Positions 14,367 through 22,179 of a DNA stretch of 22,270 bases are shown here, in pieces. Below the pieces are notes generated by a model that ran no database searches, was not told where the DNA came from, and saw nothing but the letters and a program-made list of their open reading frames with translations. Source of the DNA: Thalassospira sp. UBA1131. Its GTDB lineage: Bacteria; Pseudomonadota; Alphaproteobacteria; Rhodospirillales; Thalassospiraceae. The stretch spans positions 24,148-46,417 of the forward strand of contig NZ_DCAO01000104.1 of NCBI RefSeq assembly GCF_002311515.1, written 5' to 3'. Made by a program: the position numbers and the translations under genes. How positions within the stretch are numbered: the stretch's first letter is position 1; every line of letters begins with the position of its first letter.

Positions 14367-15161
14367 TCAGTCTTCAAAATGGCCCTTGGCGGCAAAACCA
14401 CCGCCCTGATAAATCACAGCCGGGTCTTTGCGATCTTCGGGCGGGAAGGCAGCCTCGATCTCGGCCCGGAATTGTTCGGAGCTGTCTTGCGGTTTCCAGC
14501 CAAGGAAGTCCGCGTGATCATTGCTCCACCATTTCGATGTATTGTCCGAAACCCCGTACATCACGAGATGGCCGGTCATGGGTGCTGCAAAGATCGCCTT
14601 CATCAACGAGATAAAATCACGCGGGCTCATCCAGGTTGACAGCATGCGGCGATCCTTTGGCTTCTCAAAGCAGGAGCCAATGCGCACCGATACCGTTTCA
14701 ACATCGAACTTGTCGAAATAGTAGCTTGCCATCGCCTCGCCGTAACATTTGGTCACGCCATAAAGGCTGTCGGGGCGTTGTTCGGATGTGTCATCAAGCT
14801 TGGTCGTGCGCTTATGAAAACCAATCGCATGGTTGGAGCTGGCAAACATGATGCGCTTAACGCCATTCTGACGCGCACCTTCATAAAGGTTATAGGTGCC
14901 GGCAAGATTGGCCTGAAGCAGGTCATCAAAGGCCGCCTCGATTGAAATGCCGCCAAGATGAATGATGCCATCAACATCCTTGGTCAGCTCGATCACGGCT
15001 GCACGATCCGACAGATCGCATTGCACGACTTCTTCGTTTGGGCCAGCCGGGTCCATTGGGGAAATATCTGACAGGCGAATGACATCGGCATAGCCCTTAA
15101 GCCCTTCGCGGCAGATCTTGCCAAGGTTTCCACCGGCACCGGTGATCAGCAAACGTTTCAT
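14367..15161 (-). CDS. udh: Uronate dehydrogenase
   Basis: The 264-residue product oxidises D-galacturonate or D-glucuronate with NAD+ to the matching aldarolactone, the first step of the oxidative hexuronate pathway. It is a short-chain/extended Rossmann enzyme: GAGGNLG at 8-14, Asp32 in RLSDISPMDPAGPNEE, which favours NAD, the active-site SSNHAIGFH at 108-116, and YGVTK with Tyr134 and Lys138. VRIGSC, RMLSTWMSPRDFISL and FLGWKPQD closely follow Agrobacterium Udh as I remember it. Length is normal. AGAGGA lies upstream of the ATG. It is the last gene of the dctP-dctQ-dctM-udh unit, 33 bases after dctM, so uptake and first oxidation are co-expressed. Confidence 0.93.
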   Translation of the reverse strand: MKRLLITGAGGNLGKICREGLKGYADVIRLSDISPMDPAGPNEEVVQCDLSDRAAVIELTKDVDGIIHLGGISIEAAFDDLLQANLAGTYNLYEGARQNGVKRIMFASSNHAIGFHKRTTKLDDTSEQRPDSLYGVTKCYGEAMASYYFDKFDVETVSVRIGSCFEKPKDRRMLSTWMSPRDFISLMKAIFAAPMTGHLVMYGVSDNTSKWWSNDHADFLGWKPQDSSEQFRAEIEAAFPPEDRKDPAVIYQGGGFAAKGHFED

Positions 15162-15194
15162 AATTATCCTCTTTGGTATCGATTTTTCCCACGA

Positions 15195-16484
15195 TCAATT
15201 ACCGCCGAACACAAGGTTCGGAAGCGTCAATGAAATCGCAGGAATATAGGTTGTCAGCAAAAGGGCCGTCAGGATCGCCAGATAAAACGGCCAGATCGTC
15301 TGAACGGCCTTTTCGATTTTCACCCCGCCAATCGCGCAGCCGACAAACAGGCACGATCCCACAGGCGGTGTACACAGGCCAAGGCCCAAATTCATCATCA
15401 AAACCATGCCGAACTGGATCGGGTCCATGCCGAACTGCATGGCAAGCGGCAGGAAGATCGGCGTGCAAATCAGGATGAGTGCCGCCATATCCATGATCAT
15501 GCCAGCAACCAGCAACATGACATTGATCAGAAGCAGCACCATGATCGGATTGTCGGTAATGCCGGTGATCGCATCGGCCAAGGCATCAGGAACCTGATAA
15601 AAGGCCAGCATATAACCATAGGCCGACGCACAGCCAACCAGCAGCATCACAAGGGCCGTCGTCTTGGCCGATTGTTTGACCGCGGCAATAAAACCGGCCC
15701 AGCTCAGTTCACGATAGACCAACCCGGTAATGATCAGGGCATAGGCCACACCGATGGCCCCTGATTCGGTTACGGTGAACACACCGCTCAGGACCCCGCC
15801 GACAATGATCACAGCGGTAAAGAAGCCCGGCAGTGCGCGAACAGCCGTGCGCCAAACCACTGCCCAACCCGGGAACGGTTCCGCCGGATAGCCGTGCTTG
15901 ATCGCAACCAACCAGGTCGCAAGCCCGAGCAGCAGGCACATGATAATGCCCGGCACCACACCGGCCATGAACAGCTTGGAAATCGAAATGCCGCCACCGG
16001 CCGCCACCGCATAGAGGATCATGTTGTGGCTGGGCGGGATCATGATCCCGGCGATTGATGAGGTCACCGTGACATTGACCGCATAATCCGCGCGGTAGCC
16101 TTCCTTCTTCATCACCGGGATCAGGATAGAGCCAAGGGCCGATGTATCGGCCACGGCAGAACCGGAAATGCCGCCAAACAGCATCGATGAAAACACATTC
16201 ACAATGCCAAGGCCGCCGCGCCGACTGCCGACAAGGGCGGTCGCAAATTGCACAAGCCTGGTCGCAATCCCGCCGTGAAGCATCAATTCACCGGCAAAGA
16301 TAAAGAACGGAATGGCAAGCAACGAAAAGGCCGAAATCCCCGATCCGATGCGCTGAAACGCAATCAGGGTCGGAAGGCCTTCGACGAAGAACGCGCCAAG
16401 GGCGGCAAAACCAAGTGCGATGGCAACGGGCATGCCGATCAGAATACCAATGGCAAACACGCCCAGAAGAATGGTCATGCCCAT
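15195..16484 (-). CDS. dctM: TRAP transporter large permease (DctM type)
   Basis: The 429-residue product is the main inner-membrane subunit of a tripartite sodium-driven importer. About twelve hydrophobic segments are visible, with the family motifs FAGELMLHGGIATRLVQFA, SGSAVADTSALGSILIPVMK, IPPSHNMILYAVAAGG and NLGLGLCTPPVGSCLFVGCA. Length is the usual 425-430. Its start lies one base after the small-subunit stop (TAACATG), with GAGGA about 12 bases upstream, so the two are tightly coupled. The position next to udh and after a TRAP binding protein makes a hexuronate the likely substrate, an inference from context. The symbol is the family name; there is no evidence for dicarboxylates. Confidence 0.94.
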   Translation of the reverse strand: MGMTILLGVFAIGILIGMPVAIALGFAALGAFFVEGLPTLIAFQRIGSGISAFSLLAIPFFIFAGELMLHGGIATRLVQFATALVGSRRGGLGIVNVFSSMLFGGISGSAVADTSALGSILIPVMKKEGYRADYAVNVTVTSSIAGIMIPPSHNMILYAVAAGGGISISKLFMAGVVPGIIMCLLLGLATWLVAIKHGYPAEPFPGWAVVWRTAVRALPGFFTAVIIVGGVLSGVFTVTESGAIGVAYALIITGLVYRELSWAGFIAAVKQSAKTTALVMLLVGCASAYGYMLAFYQVPDALADAITGITDNPIMVLLLINVMLLVAGMIMDMAALILICTPIFLPLAMQFGMDPIQFGMVLMMNLGLGLCTPPVGSCLFVGCAIGGVKIEKAVQTIWPFYLAILTALLLTTYIPAISLTLPNLVFGGN

Positions 16485-16485
16485 G

Positions 16486-17031
16486 TTATTTCACGTCCTC
16501 GTTCAGCAAATCATCATGGTAAATGCGGGCCTGGGAAATGGTTTTCCACCGCGCCGCGATCTTGAGGATATGAACCACGCTGTAAAACATGATCCCGGCC
16601 CCGCACACCGCCATCGGAACGGACCGCAAGCCATCTGAAATATGAATGATCGGCATGGTCTTGGCCCAGTTAAACGCAACCAGATCCATCGCCCCGATCA
16701 GCATCCAATAGCCAAACCACGCCGACGCGCCATACCCGATGGCCGCAACAATGGCGGCCATTTTCGGCGGCAAAGCATCGCGGAAAAAGGAAACGGAAAG
16801 GTGGCTGTTGTCGCGGATGCCAGCAGCTGCGACCGGAAAGGTAATCAGCACAATCAGAATAAGCGAAACCTGTTCGACCCAGGTCGGTGTTTCATTGAGG
16901 ACATAACGCCCGAACACCAGCCAGGCGAAACTCGGGATCAGTGCGACAAGGGCCAAACCACCAATCAGGTTCAGCACCCCGGCAATCCCGCCGCCCAAGC
17001 GATCAATCACATTAACAAAACGAGAAAACAT
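16486..17031 (-). CDS. dctQ: TRAP transporter small permease (DctQ type)
   Basis: The 181-residue product is the four-helix small membrane subunit that pairs with DctM. Hydrophobic segments lie at about 15-40, 50-72, 90-112 and 135-155. The family signatures are FAWLVFGRYVLNETPTWVEQ, followed by a TFPVAAAGIRDNSHLSVSFF stretch. It ends one base before the large-subunit start. Upstream, a terminator-like hairpin separates it from dctP, so it is probably made in lower amounts than the binding protein. Its ribosome binding site is weak. Confidence 0.92.
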   Translation of the reverse strand: MFSRFVNVIDRLGGGIAGVLNLIGGLALVALIPSFAWLVFGRYVLNETPTWVEQVSLILIVLITFPVAAAGIRDNSHLSVSFFRDALPPKMAAIVAAIGYGASAWFGYWMLIGAMDLVAFNWAKTMPIIHISDGLRSVPMAVCGAGIMFYSVVHILKIAARWKTISQARIYHDDLLNEDVK

Positions 17032-17079
17032 CTACGCGCTACCAGAAACAGATAAACGACGAACATACTAAGCGCAGCC

Positions 17080-17112
17080 AAAAAGAAGGGCGACGATATT
17101 ATCGCCGCCCTT
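17080..17112 (-). terminator. Intercistronic terminator/attenuator between dctP and dctQ
   Basis: On the minus strand a 12-bp stem with one G-T pair (17112-17101 with 17097-17086) and a 3-base loop is followed by CTTTTT (17085-17080). It sits 15 bases after the dctP stop. Partial termination here would give more binding protein than permease, a known pattern for binding-protein-dependent systems. Confidence 0.85.
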
Positions 17113-17127
17113 CAGATATTTAAGGCC

Positions 17128-18120
17128 TTATTTCTGCGCGTCCTGGATCGCCTTGACCAGATCGGCAAGATCCGGGTTGGCTTTCAGGAAGTTGTCATAG
17201 ACCGGCTGCATGGCATCCTGGAAAGCCTGCTTGTCGGCGATCTCGTTGACTTCGATGCCGGCGGCAATGACTTTTTCCTTGGACTGCTCTGCACGATCGG
17301 CCCATGCGGCACGCTGTACGGTCACCGACGCTTCAGCTGCTTCGTGGACGATTTTCTTTTCCTCGTCCGACAGGCTGTCATAAAGCGCCTTGTTCATGCA
17401 CAGGCATTCCGGAAGGATCAGGTGCTGGGTGACGGAATAGTATTTCGCCGCCTCAAAATGGCCGGAGCTGTCATAAGACGGGTAGTTGTTTTCCGCACCA
17501 TCGATCACGCCGGTTTTCAGCGACTGATAGACCGAGCTATAGGCCATCGGGGTCGCGTTACCGCCAAGCGCATCAACCATCTGAACATAAAGATCGTTGC
17601 TCATGACGCGGAATTTCAAACCGTCAAGGTCAGCCGGGGTATTGATCGGACGCTTGGAGTTATAGAACGAACGCGCACCAGAGTCATACCAACCAAGCGG
17701 CTGCAAGCCAGCTTCGATCAGGCCATCGGCAATCTGCTGACCAGCCGGGCCATCCATGACTTCATGCATGGCATCGACGCTTTTGAAGATGAAAGGCAGC
17801 GACACAACGTTGGCTTCGGGCGCAACTTCACCCAGCGGGCCGAGGTTGAAAACAGCCCAGTCCAGACCACCGAGGCGGACCTGCTGGATTGCATCAGGCT
17901 GATCGCCCAGAACGCCACCGTGGTAAACCTTGGCTTCCAGATCGCCACCGGACTTTTCATTGATCAGCTTGGCGAATTCTTCCATGCCGGTCGAAACCGG
18001 GTATTCCGGCGGATGAATGTTCCAGCCGCGCCATTCCTTCGCCTGCGCACCGGATGCCAGCGCCACGGATACGGCAGCTGCCGCAATCGTCAGCGTTGTG
18101 GTTTTGATAAACTTGTTCAT
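17128..18120 (-). CDS. dctP: TRAP transporter periplasmic substrate-binding protein (DctP type), probably for uronate
   Basis: The 330-residue product binds the substrate in the periplasm and hands it to DctQM. The signal peptide is MNKFIKTTTLTIAAAAVSVA with cleavage after AQA (residue 27). The mature part begins KEWRGWNIHPPEYPVSTGME. The near-invariant TRAP arginine is Arg171 in GLKFRVMSND, a second candidate carboxylate ligand is Arg150 in SGARSFYNSKRPIN, and the NGAEN-like motif is DGAENNYPSY at 208-217. Carboxylate-sugar ligands fit both arginines. It is the first gene of the TRAP-udh unit, downstream of a GntR-type operator. It comes 247 bases after kdgD on the same strand. Uronate as ligand is inferred from udh, kdgD and the GntR gene. 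Confidence 0.93.
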   Translation of the reverse strand: MNKFIKTTTLTIAAAAVSVALASGAQAKEWRGWNIHPPEYPVSTGMEEFAKLINEKSGGDLEAKVYHGGVLGDQPDAIQQVRLGGLDWAVFNLGPLGEVAPEANVVSLPFIFKSVDAMHEVMDGPAGQQIADGLIEAGLQPLGWYDSGARSFYNSKRPINTPADLDGLKFRVMSNDLYVQMVDALGGNATPMAYSSVYQSLKTGVIDGAENNYPSYDSSGHFEAAKYYSVTQHLILPECLCMNKALYDSLSDEEKKIVHEAAEASVTVQRAAWADRAEQSKEKVIAAGIEVNEIADKQAFQDAMQPVYDNFLKANPDLADLVKAIQDAQK

Positions 18121-18191
18121 TTCAGGTCCTCCCAGACAATCTGTTGTCTATTTCATTGAAGCATTTTGCCCTTTTGGGTCTTGTTCTTATC

Positions 18192-18244
18192 ATTTAATCC
18201 TACAATTCAGCACTTGTAAACATAACTGTAAGATTTGTTAACAA
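18192..18244 (-). promoter_or_regulatory. Promoter and GntR-type operator region of dctP
   Basis: On the minus strand TTTACA (18220-18215), a 17-base spacer and TTAAAT (18197-18192) make a plausible promoter. The -35 lies inside an imperfect palindrome at 18213-18232 with ends CTTACA and TTTACAAG, almost repeated before the gntR gene. A perfect ttgttaacaa (18235-18244) lies just upstream. Repression by the GntR-family regulator of this window is the likely reading. Confidence 0.6.
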
Positions 18245-18306
18245 CTAAGTTGCGAACGGCATCAAATTCCCGATCACCGATTGCAGCTTTAGCGTCCCAT
18301 TCTGCC

Positions 18307-18330
18307 TCCCGGCAGGCGAACCTGCCGGGA
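18307..18330. terminator. Stem-loop after kdgD
   Basis: tcccggcagg (18307-18316) and cctgccggga (18321-18330) form a perfect 10-bp stem with a CGAA loop, 37 bases after the kdgD stop. No T-run follows on the minus strand, so it may terminate weakly or protect the kdgD message. It separates kdgD from the dctP promoter. Confidence 0.65.
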
Positions 18331-18367
18331 AATAACAAGTCATATGTCGCACGTTGGCGACCCGCCA

Positions 18368-19294
18368 TCAGGCAGCGCGAAGGGCCGCGTCGCCGTATGC
18401 CTTGCGGATCACATCGGCCAGCATGTCATGTTCCGCATCCGTCAAATCGGTCAGCGGACTGCGTACCGGGCCGGTATCGCGCCCGATCACGCGCATGCCC
18501 GCCTTGACGATGGAAACGGCGTAGCCCTTTCCACGATTGCGGATATCAAGATAGGGATAGAAAAATTCGGTCAGTGCGCGGCTCATCGCGGCGTCATCGT
18601 CACGGCCGAGCGCGTCATAGAAATCAAGCGCCTGTTGCGGCAGGAAGTTAAAGATCGCCGATGAATAGGTTGTCACACCGGCTGCCTTGTATGCCTTGGC
18701 AAAAACCTCGGCTGTCGGCATGCCGCCGATATAGGACAGGCGATCCCCGATCACGGTGCAAACCTTGGTGACCATTTCGATATTGCCATGGCCGTCCTTG
18801 AACCCGACCAGGTTCGGGCAGACGTCACACAGCTTGGCAAGTGTTTCGGCCGTAATGATCGAATTGTCGCGGTTATAGACAATCACACCGATATCGACCG
18901 CATCACACACCGCCTTCACCCGGGCAAACAGGCCTTCCTGTTCGGCACCAACCAGATATTGCGGCAACAACAAAAGACCATCCGCACCGGCCTCCTCGCA
19001 GGCCTTGGCAAGTTCAACCGCCATGGCCGTGCCATACCCGCACCCGGCGATGATCGGGGTGTCGCCGGCAACTTCCTTGGCCGCACGCACGGTTTCGACC
19101 ACCTCGGCCGGGGTCAGGGAAAAGAATTCCCCGGTGCCACCGGCGGCAAACAGGGCGGTTGCCGGATATTGCGACAGCCAGCCGACATGCGTGCGATAGG
19201 TCGCAAGATCAAGCGCGCCTTCGGCATCAAAAGGCGTCACCGGAAAAGAAAGCAACCCGGCGCCAATCGCCTTTTTCATCTCTAGATAGTGCAT
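18368..19294 (-). CDS. kdgD: 5-dehydro-4-deoxyglucarate dehydratase
   Basis: The 308-residue product is a class I (Schiff-base) aldolase-fold enzyme of the DHDPS family that dehydrates and decarboxylates 5-keto-4-deoxy-D-glucarate to 2-oxoglutarate semialdehyde. Seen: SFPVTPFDAEGALD near the start, AAGGTGEFFSLTPAEV (the GTGEF form typical of KdgD), Tyr140 in IVYNRDNS, and the Schiff-base Lys166 in GFKDGHGN. Length fits the family (about 300-310). ATG 19294 is chosen because AGGGA lies 6 bases before it; a TTG at 19297 is the alternative, and ATG 19279 also exists. The gene is transcribed separately from the TRAP unit downstream. The upstream dehydratase (GarD/GudD) and the following semialdehyde dehydrogenase are not in the window. 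Confidence 0.93.
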   Translation of the reverse strand: MHYLEMKKAIGAGLLSFPVTPFDAEGALDLATYRTHVGWLSQYPATALFAAGGTGEFFSLTPAEVVETVRAAKEVAGDTPIIAGCGYGTAMAVELAKACEEAGADGLLLLPQYLVGAEQEGLFARVKAVCDAVDIGVIVYNRDNSIITAETLAKLCDVCPNLVGFKDGHGNIEMVTKVCTVIGDRLSYIGGMPTAEVFAKAYKAAGVTTYSSAIFNFLPQQALDFYDALGRDDDAAMSRALTEFFYPYLDIRNRGKGYAVSIVKAGMRVIGRDTGPVRSPLTDLTDAEHDMLADVIRKAYGDAALRAA

Positions 19295-19358
19295 CAAGCG
19301 TCCCTAATGTCTGAATACGTCAAATAACTATGACGATTCTATAAATTCATCATATCAT

Positions 19359-19372
19359 TTTGTCAAACATAA
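19359..19372. promoter_or_regulatory. Possible third GntR-type site between kdgD and the hydratase gene
   Basis: Plus-strand ttgtcaaacataat resembles ttgtaaacataa of the dctP operator apart from one inserted base. It lies 65 bases from the kdgD start in the 275-base divergent region. That region also holds tcattcc/ggaatga arms (19425-19431 with 19448-19454). The resemblance is short and could be chance. Confidence 0.3.
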
Positions 19373-19569
19373 TACTCAGACTTTTTAAAATCACCAGAAA
19401 CCGCAGAAAACATGGATTTCTTGGTCATTCCGACAATGTACGACTTTGGAATGAATCAGGAAGATCTGGTCGATTTCACCGAATCGCGGCAATTGGTATG
19501 ATGACTTTGACAACAAAGCCCGCTAGGCTCTGGCGACCAAATCAATTGCCACAAACAAGAAGACCGGGA

Positions 19570-20334
19570 ATGACTGATATCACCGCCGCCAGCCGCATCC
19601 TTGCCGATGCCTTTACCACCCACACCCTGATTGATCCCCTGCCTGCTGACATTGCCCCCAAAACCTTTGAGGAGGCCTATGCCATTCAGGACGCCACCCT
19701 TGCCGAGGTCGGCATTGCGCAGGCGGGCTGGAAGCTTGCAGTTGCGACCCGTGCGGCACAGGAAAAGATCGGTGCCGATGGCCCGCTGGTGGGGCCGTTG
19801 CTGGATGGACGTATTCTTGGCGATGGCGCGACACTGACTACCAAGGACATCCATTTCCCCAATATCGAGGCGGAAATTGCGGTTGTCATGGACAGCACCC
19901 CTGCCCCGGATGCGACATCAAGCGACATCCTTGATCATATCAAAAGCATGCATCTGGCAATCGAGATTGCCGATCGCCGCTATCATGAAAAACAGGACCC
20001 GATCCAGACACTGGCAGACCTGAATTCGACCAGTCACTTCATCCTGGGCGCTGAAATTGACAGCTGGCGCGATCTTGGTTTTATTGGCGGCAAAGTCACC
20101 ACCAAAAGTAACGGTGAAGTCCTTGCCAGCAATGATGATCCGGATGCCTGGCCAGAGATATTTGGCGGGCTTGAATATCTGGTCGGGTTCCTTGCCAAGC
20201 GCGGCAAAAGCCTGAAGCCAGGAGACGTCATCACCACCGGCGCCTGCGCGCTTCCGACCATTACGCCGCATGGCAAGATCGAGGCGATCTTTGAGGGGCT
20301 TGGCACTGTGACGGCTGAAATCAAAAAGGTCTGA
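19570..20334 (+). CDS. 2-keto-4-pentenoate hydratase / fumarylacetoacetate hydrolase-fold protein
   Basis: The 254-residue product has the FAH/MhpD fold, whose members hydrate, decarboxylate or cleave 2-keto acids with Mg2+. Seen: an N-terminal helical part (SRILADAFTTHTLIDPLP, TFEEAYAIQDA), GWKLAVATRAAQEKIGADGP, the metal-site region NIEAEIAVVMD (Glu-x-Glu), HLAIEIADRRY, and the C-terminal KPGDVITTGACALPTI. Length matches MhpD-type hydratases (about 260). The start at 19570 fits the family; the frame stays open upstream to 19360 but the extra 70 residues (Arg-rich, no family match) look non-coding. A weak GAAG precedes the ATG. It is divergent from kdgD. A role in aldarate or keto-deoxy-sugar-acid breakdown is inferred from neighbours, and the exact reaction is unknown. 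Confidence 0.87.
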   Translation: MTDITAASRILADAFTTHTLIDPLPADIAPKTFEEAYAIQDATLAEVGIAQAGWKLAVATRAAQEKIGADGPLVGPLLDGRILGDGATLTTKDIHFPNIEAEIAVVMDSTPAPDATSSDILDHIKSMHLAIEIADRRYHEKQDPIQTLADLNSTSHFILGAEIDSWRDLGFIGGKVTTKSNGEVLASNDDPDAWPEIFGGLEYLVGFLAKRGKSLKPGDVITTGACALPTITPHGKIEAIFEGLGTVTAEIKKV

Positions 20335-20351
20335 TCAAACCGACCCCAAAG

Positions 20352-20387
20352 AAAAAGGCCATGCAGATTTCCCTGCATGGCCTTTTT
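20352..20387. terminator. Bidirectional intrinsic terminator
   Basis: aaaaaggccatgcag (20352-20366) and ctgcatggccttttt (20373-20387) form a perfect 15-bp stem with a 6-base loop. It has a T-run at the end on either strand, placed between the convergent hydratase and SMP-30 genes. Confidence 0.95.
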
Positions 20388-20403
20388 GGTTTTAGCGGAC
20401 CTC

Positions 20404-21318
20404 TTAGCGGGGTTGCGCGCGGCGCTCGCTATTTTCACGGAACTTGGTCACTGGCACACCGGGCACTTCAACGCGCAGCTTGACCAGCTTCCCGGCATGC
20501 GGGAATTCAGCACGCTTTTCCGGGCTATAGCCTTCCTGATGGCTGGTGACATACAGCGTTTTCATGTCGGGCCCGCCAAAGCACGGCATGGTCGGATTGG
20601 GCATTGGCATCGGGATCGATTTCAAAAGCGTCCCGTCGGGGGCAAAGCGGTTAAGGTTGCCCGCCGACACACCCGCCGACCAATAGCATCCTTCGGCATC
20701 CACAGCGCCGCCATCCGGACGGCCAAGCCGATCATCGAGATCAAGATAACGCGTGCAGTTGGAAATATTGCCCGTTGCAACATCGAAATCCCAGCGATTG
20801 ACCCACGGCCCGCGTGAGTCCGAGTGATACATTTTCGATCCGTCACCGGACCAGGCAATACCGTTGGAAATCTTGAAACCGGTTGCCTTTTCCTCGATCT
20901 TGCCATCAGCCGTAATGCGATAGAGCGAGGCAATTGGCATCTTTTCAGGGTTGTCATCCATGGTGCCGACCCAGAACGCGCCATCCGGCCCGATCTTGCC
21001 ATCATTGGTGCGGCTGTTGATCCCGTCTTCAATGCGACACAGCGGTGCACGCGCATCGGTTTTCGGATCAAGGAAAAGGATATCCTTACGCAGGGCCACG
21101 ATAATGCGGCCCTGATCGGTCAGCCCGAAACAGCCAAGCTCGCTGTCAAAGGTCCATGTCTTGCGAAGGCCCGTGGCAACATCAAGCGCATGCAGTTTGC
21201 AATTAAGAATGTCTGTCCAGTAAAGCCGATTGTTGGCCGCATCCCAATTGGGGCATTCCGCCAAAGTGAAAGTCTCATCACTGAGAATTTCCGGCTGATA
21301 CATTACACCACCGGTCAT
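20404..21318 (-). CDS. SMP-30/gluconolactonase/LRE family sugar lactonase (second), probable aldarolactonase
   Basis: The 304-residue beta-propeller hydrolase is expected to open a sugar-acid lactone. Metal ligands by family precedent are Glu21 in LAECPNWD, Asn152 in KISNGIAWSGDG and Asp202 in RPDGGAVDAEGCYW. Substrate-contacting Arg103 and Asn105 are in NSRTNDGKIGPDGAFWVGTM. This matches the regucalcin-type signature more closely than the first copy does. GGGAG lies 7 bases before ATG 21318. The gene stands between the hydratase (convergent) and gntR (same strand, 124 bases upstream). In a uronate cluster the natural substrate is the galactaro- or glucaro-lactone released by Udh, an inference; L-arabinono- or xylonolactone are alternatives. 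The C-terminal tail FRENSERRAQPR is an extra beyond the core fold. Confidence 0.9.
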   Translation of the reverse strand: MTGGVMYQPEILSDETFTLAECPNWDAANNRLYWTDILNCKLHALDVATGLRKTWTFDSELGCFGLTDQGRIIVALRKDILFLDPKTDARAPLCRIEDGINSRTNDGKIGPDGAFWVGTMDDNPEKMPIASLYRITADGKIEEKATGFKISNGIAWSGDGSKMYHSDSRGPWVNRWDFDVATGNISNCTRYLDLDDRLGRPDGGAVDAEGCYWSAGVSAGNLNRFAPDGTLLKSIPMPMPNPTMPCFGGPDMKTLYVTSHQEGYSPEKRAEFPHAGKLVKLRVEVPGVPVTKFRENSERRAQPR

Positions 21319-21442
21319 CGCACACTCCCAAATTCATATGATTAATTTTTGTTGTGTCTGGTTTGCCAGTCCGGGGCCCTGTTCGTCAACAGGATTTGTG
21401 CCCGCCCCTGCCCGTACCCCTCAGGCCGGGCGGCACATCTGA

Positions 21443-22159
21443 TTACTTGTCGCGGGCGTGGTCGGTAACGCGTTGGCGGGCCTGATGCAGGTGATAGCGC
21501 ATCATCAGTTCGGCACTATTGCCATCATGGCCAAGGATCGCATCATAGATCTGGCGGTGTTCAGACAGCACCTTTTGCGCACGTTCGGCCGAGCCCCCAC
21601 GTGTGATATTAAGCGCCACACGCATGGATTTCGACATTACTTCATGCAGGGAATTAAGGATGGTCACGAAAATCTCGTTACCGCTGGCACGCGCAATCGC
21701 CATGTGAAAGGCCAGATCGGCCTTATCGGCAATATCACCGGCCGATACCCCGTCTTCGAGCAGTTTAAGCGCATTTTCAATTTCGCGATGATGGCGGGGG
21801 CTGGCGCGTTCGGCGGCCATGCGGGCCGTTGTGCCCTCAATCGCCGAACGTGCTTCAAAGCAACGCAGAAGCCCCGCGACATCACTGACACCGCCAAACT
21901 CGATCAGGCCTTGTGGCGGGCGTTTTTTGACAAACGACCCGACCCCCTGGCGGGCATAGACAAGTCCATCGGATTGCAGTTTGCGCAACGCTTCGCGCAC
22001 AACCGGGCGCGACACGCCAAAGGATGCACAAATTTCATTTTCCGAGGGCAGCTTCGCACCTTCGGCAAGGTTGCCCGAGATGATCTGTTCAAGGATCTGA
22101 CCATAAAGCTGATCGGCAAGCTTTTCGCGCTTCTGAACCCTTAAAAGCAATTCCGACAT
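21443..22159 (-). CDS. FadR-subfamily GntR transcriptional regulator (FCD domain)
   Basis: The 238-residue product is a DNA-binding regulator. The winged helix-turn-helix covers about 12-80: LADQLYGQILEQIISGNLAE, GAKLPSENEICASFGVSRPV, VREALRKLQSDGLVYARQGV. The C-terminal all-helical FCD effector domain (about 95-235) keeps the metal-ligand pattern with DLAFHMAIARASGNE, SEHRQIYDAI and YHLHQAR. FCD regulators of the UxuR/ExuR/GguR kind sense sugar acids, and the cluster suggests a uronate, aldarate or later intermediate. A GGGGGACGG stretch precedes the ATG. An operator-like palindrome 26 bases upstream of the start, echoed before dctP, indicates autoregulation and control of the TRAP-udh unit. 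No symbol is given because several paralogues share this layout. Confidence 0.93.
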   Translation of the reverse strand: MSELLLRVQKREKLADQLYGQILEQIISGNLAEGAKLPSENEICASFGVSRPVVREALRKLQSDGLVYARQGVGSFVKKRPPQGLIEFGGVSDVAGLLRCFEARSAIEGTTARMAAERASPRHHREIENALKLLEDGVSAGDIADKADLAFHMAIARASGNEIFVTILNSLHEVMSKSMRVALNITRGGSAERAQKVLSEHRQIYDAILGHDGNSAELMMRYHLHQARQRVTDHARDK

Positions 22160-22179
22160 CCGTCCCCCGGACTTGTTAT

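Noticed and set aside
17344..18159. Plus-strand frame of 271 codons over dctP
   Set aside because: Complementary to a well-supported TRAP binding protein; no signal, motif or ribosome binding site supports it.
19360..19569. 70-codon N-terminal extension of the hydratase gene
   Set aside because: The sequence is Arg-rich, matches no family N terminus and overlaps the divergent promoter region; family length fits the start at 19570.
21378..21393. cctgtt-cgtc-aacagg hairpin between gntR and the SMP-30 gene
   Set aside because: Only six pairs and no T-run on the minus strand, so it is not convincing as the gntR terminator.
21458..22144. Plus-strand frame of 228 codons over the gntR gene
   Set aside because: Antisense shadow; the opposite strand carries a complete helix-turn-helix plus FCD protein.
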